From contig NZ_CP012369.1 of assembly GCF_001267405.1 (NCBI RefSeq), positions 646,001 through 710,000 of the forward strand: DNA of 64,000 bases, written 5' to 3'. The translations under genes and the position numbers were made by a program. Below are positions 63,012-64,000 of the stretch, piece after piece (position 1 is the stretch's first letter; the number at the start of each line of letters is the position of its first letter). Source of the stretch: Moorella thermoacetica (GTDB lineage: Bacteria; Bacillota; DSM-521; Neomoorellales; Neomoorellaceae). The notes under the pieces were generated by a model. That model ran no database searches. It was not told the DNA's origin and saw nothing but the letters and a program-made list of their open reading frames with translations.

Positions 63012-63431
63012 ATGAACGTCACCGGGGTGACGGCTGCTACCACGGGAACAACCAGCACAGTGCCCAACAAGGGCCTGGGTAAGGACGACTTTCTGAAGCT
63101 ACTGGCAGCCCAGCTCCAAAACCAGGACCCGCTGAACCCTGTGAGTAACACCGATTTTATCGCCCAGATGGCCCAGTTCAGCGTCCTGGAACAGATGAAC
63201 AACTTATATGAGAGCTTCAATGAGGCCTTAATGCTCCAGGCGGTAGGGTTGATCGGCAAAGAAGTGACCGCCAGGATCAACGACCAGACCCTGACGGGAA
63301 CGGTGAGTAAAGTTAACTGGAGCCCGGAGGGGATCATCCTGACGGTGGGGGAGCAGCAGGTATCTTTGAAGGATGTCCAGGAGGTAGCCCTGCCGGCAAA
63401 CGCGTCACCAACACCGGCCGCCGCCGGGTAG
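63012..63431 (+). CDS. flgD: Flagellar hook capping protein FlgD
   Basis: About 139 residues: LGKDDFLKLLAAQLQNQDPL, DFIAQMAQFSVLEQMNNLYE, then LIGKEVTARI. It is a short FlgD lacking the long C-terminal Ig/tudor part, as in Bacillus-type FlgD. The ATG at 63012 follows GGGGAG. Confidence 0.95.
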   Translation: MNVTGVTAATTGTTSTVPNKGLGKDDFLKLLAAQLQNQDPLNPVSNTDFIAQMAQFSVLEQMNNLYESFNEALMLQAVGLIGKEVTARINDQTLTGTVSKVNWSPEGIILTVGEQQVSLKDVQEVALPANASPTPAAAG

Positions 63432-63620
63432 CCACCAGTTATGCCGCGGTGGCGCTTGGAGAGTAAAAAGGCATCAGCCCCCGGCCTGTTTTGGGGCGGG
63501 AAGTTGCCTGCAAGTAATAACTGGCTGATAGCAGTGACAAGACCGGGCTTAAAGTTGAGATCCTGATAAACTGTTGATGGGCAACTTGTTATGGGCTAGC
63601 CGAGAGATCAGGTGATAGGA

Positions 63621-64000
63621 ATGGCTATTGTCGACCCGCGAGTATTAACGCCGTTAAAGGCCCCGGTTCCGGCAGTGAAACCATCGCCGGGACCAATTGG
63701 AAAGGGAGCCAGAGCTGCCGTATCTTTCCAGACGGTGTTAAAGGAACAGATGGGCGGTCTCAAGTTTTCCCGCCACGCCAGCGAGCGCCTGGAAAGCCGG
63801 GGGATAAACCTCTCGGCGCAACAAATGGCCCGCCTGGAGGATGGTGTGCGAAGGGCCGCCGGCAAGGGCGCCCGGGAATCCCTGGTGCTCCTGGACGACC
63901 TGGCCCTGGTGGTCAGCGTCAAGAACCGCACGGTCATCACCGCCGCCGCCAGGCAGGACCTGCAAGAGAACGTCTTTACCAATATCGACAGCGCCGTGTT
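63621..64000 (+). CDS. Flagellar operon protein (TIGR02530-type), 3' end outside window
   Basis: From ATG 63621 the frame is open to the window edge (126 codons). It contains LKFSRHASERLESRGINLSA, then GKGARESLVLLDDLALVVSV and NRTVITAAARQDLQENVFTN, characteristic of the small protein found between flgD and flgE in Gram-positive flagellar operons. Role unknown. Only the last few codons should be missing. Confidence 0.88.
   Translation, partial: MAIVDPRVLTPLKAPVPAVKPSPGPIGKGARAAVSFQTVLKEQMGGLKFSRHASERLESRGINLSAQQMARLEDGVRRAAGKGARESLVLLDDLALVVSVKNRTVITAAARQDLQENVFTNIDSAV

Overview
The window is a moderately GC-rich chromosomal segment of an anaerobic, motile, sporulation-type Firmicute. The best guess is a thermophilic acetogen of the Moorella group. 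The reasons are the tungsten aldehyde:ferredoxin oxidoreductase cluster, the frequent TTG/GTG starts behind strong Shine-Dalgarno (SD) sequences, the clostridial flagellar gene order, the FliW-CsrA pair and the two c-di-GMP-I riboswitches. The genus call rests on gene content and recollection of gene order, not on a database search.

Region 1 (1-3.9 kb) holds an aldehyde:ferredoxin oxidoreductase unit: polyferredoxin (5' cut), AOR, MoaD-like protein and an FAD/NAD(P) oxidoreductase. Region 2 (4-11.7 kb) encodes a PrpR-type sigma-54 activator and, downstream, a four-carbon sugar-acid operon: DUF1537 kinase, PdxA2-type dehydrogenase, GntP permease and a LarA-type nickel racemase/epimerase homologue. 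A textbook GG-N10-GC sigma-54 promoter and three TTCA-N3-TGAA-like sites precede the operon. A frameshifted URO-D-like remnant lies inside it.

Region 3 (11.7-23 kb) is housekeeping and envelope: a hendecad-repeat coiled-coil protein, an MBL-fold hydrolase, a ribbon-helix-helix/MazF-like fusion, YigZ, a SleB-like hydrolase, CinA, a small membrane protein, HtrA, an APC permease, an M1 peptidase and a polysaccharide deacetylase. Region 4 (23-29.4 kb) is chemotaxis: a c-di-GMP riboswitch before an MCP gene broken by an in-frame TAG, a DUF1540 protein, then overlapping cheW-cheA-cheB.

Region 5 (29.4-36 kb) is flgM-flgN-flgK-flgL, an S-layer-homology gene with two lesions, then fliW-csrA. Region 6 (36-49.6 kb) is a flagellin glycosylation island: LegB/LegC/LegG/LegI/PtmE-like/NeuA-like nonulosonate genes, an ATP-grasp/HAD pair, a CgeB-like glycosyltransferase, flagellin, and a Maf-type glycosyltransferase. 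It has a distinctly AT-rich core and a decayed glycosyltransferase at its end. Region 7 (50-54 kb) is flaG-fliD-fliS and an AbrB-type regulator. Region 8 (54.2-64 kb) is a second c-di-GMP riboswitch followed by flgB-flgC-fliE-fliF-fliG-fliH-fliI-fliJ-fliK-flgD and an edge-truncated flagellar operon protein.

The motility parts form one regulatory circuit. Two c-di-GMP riboswitches lie before the basal-body operon and the MCP. FlgM and sigma-28-type promoters (before flgM, flagellin and flaG) control late genes. FliW-CsrA can act on a hairpin with GGGA in its loop in the flagellin leader. Two related ~100-bp intergenic elements of unknown function precede flgM and fliS.
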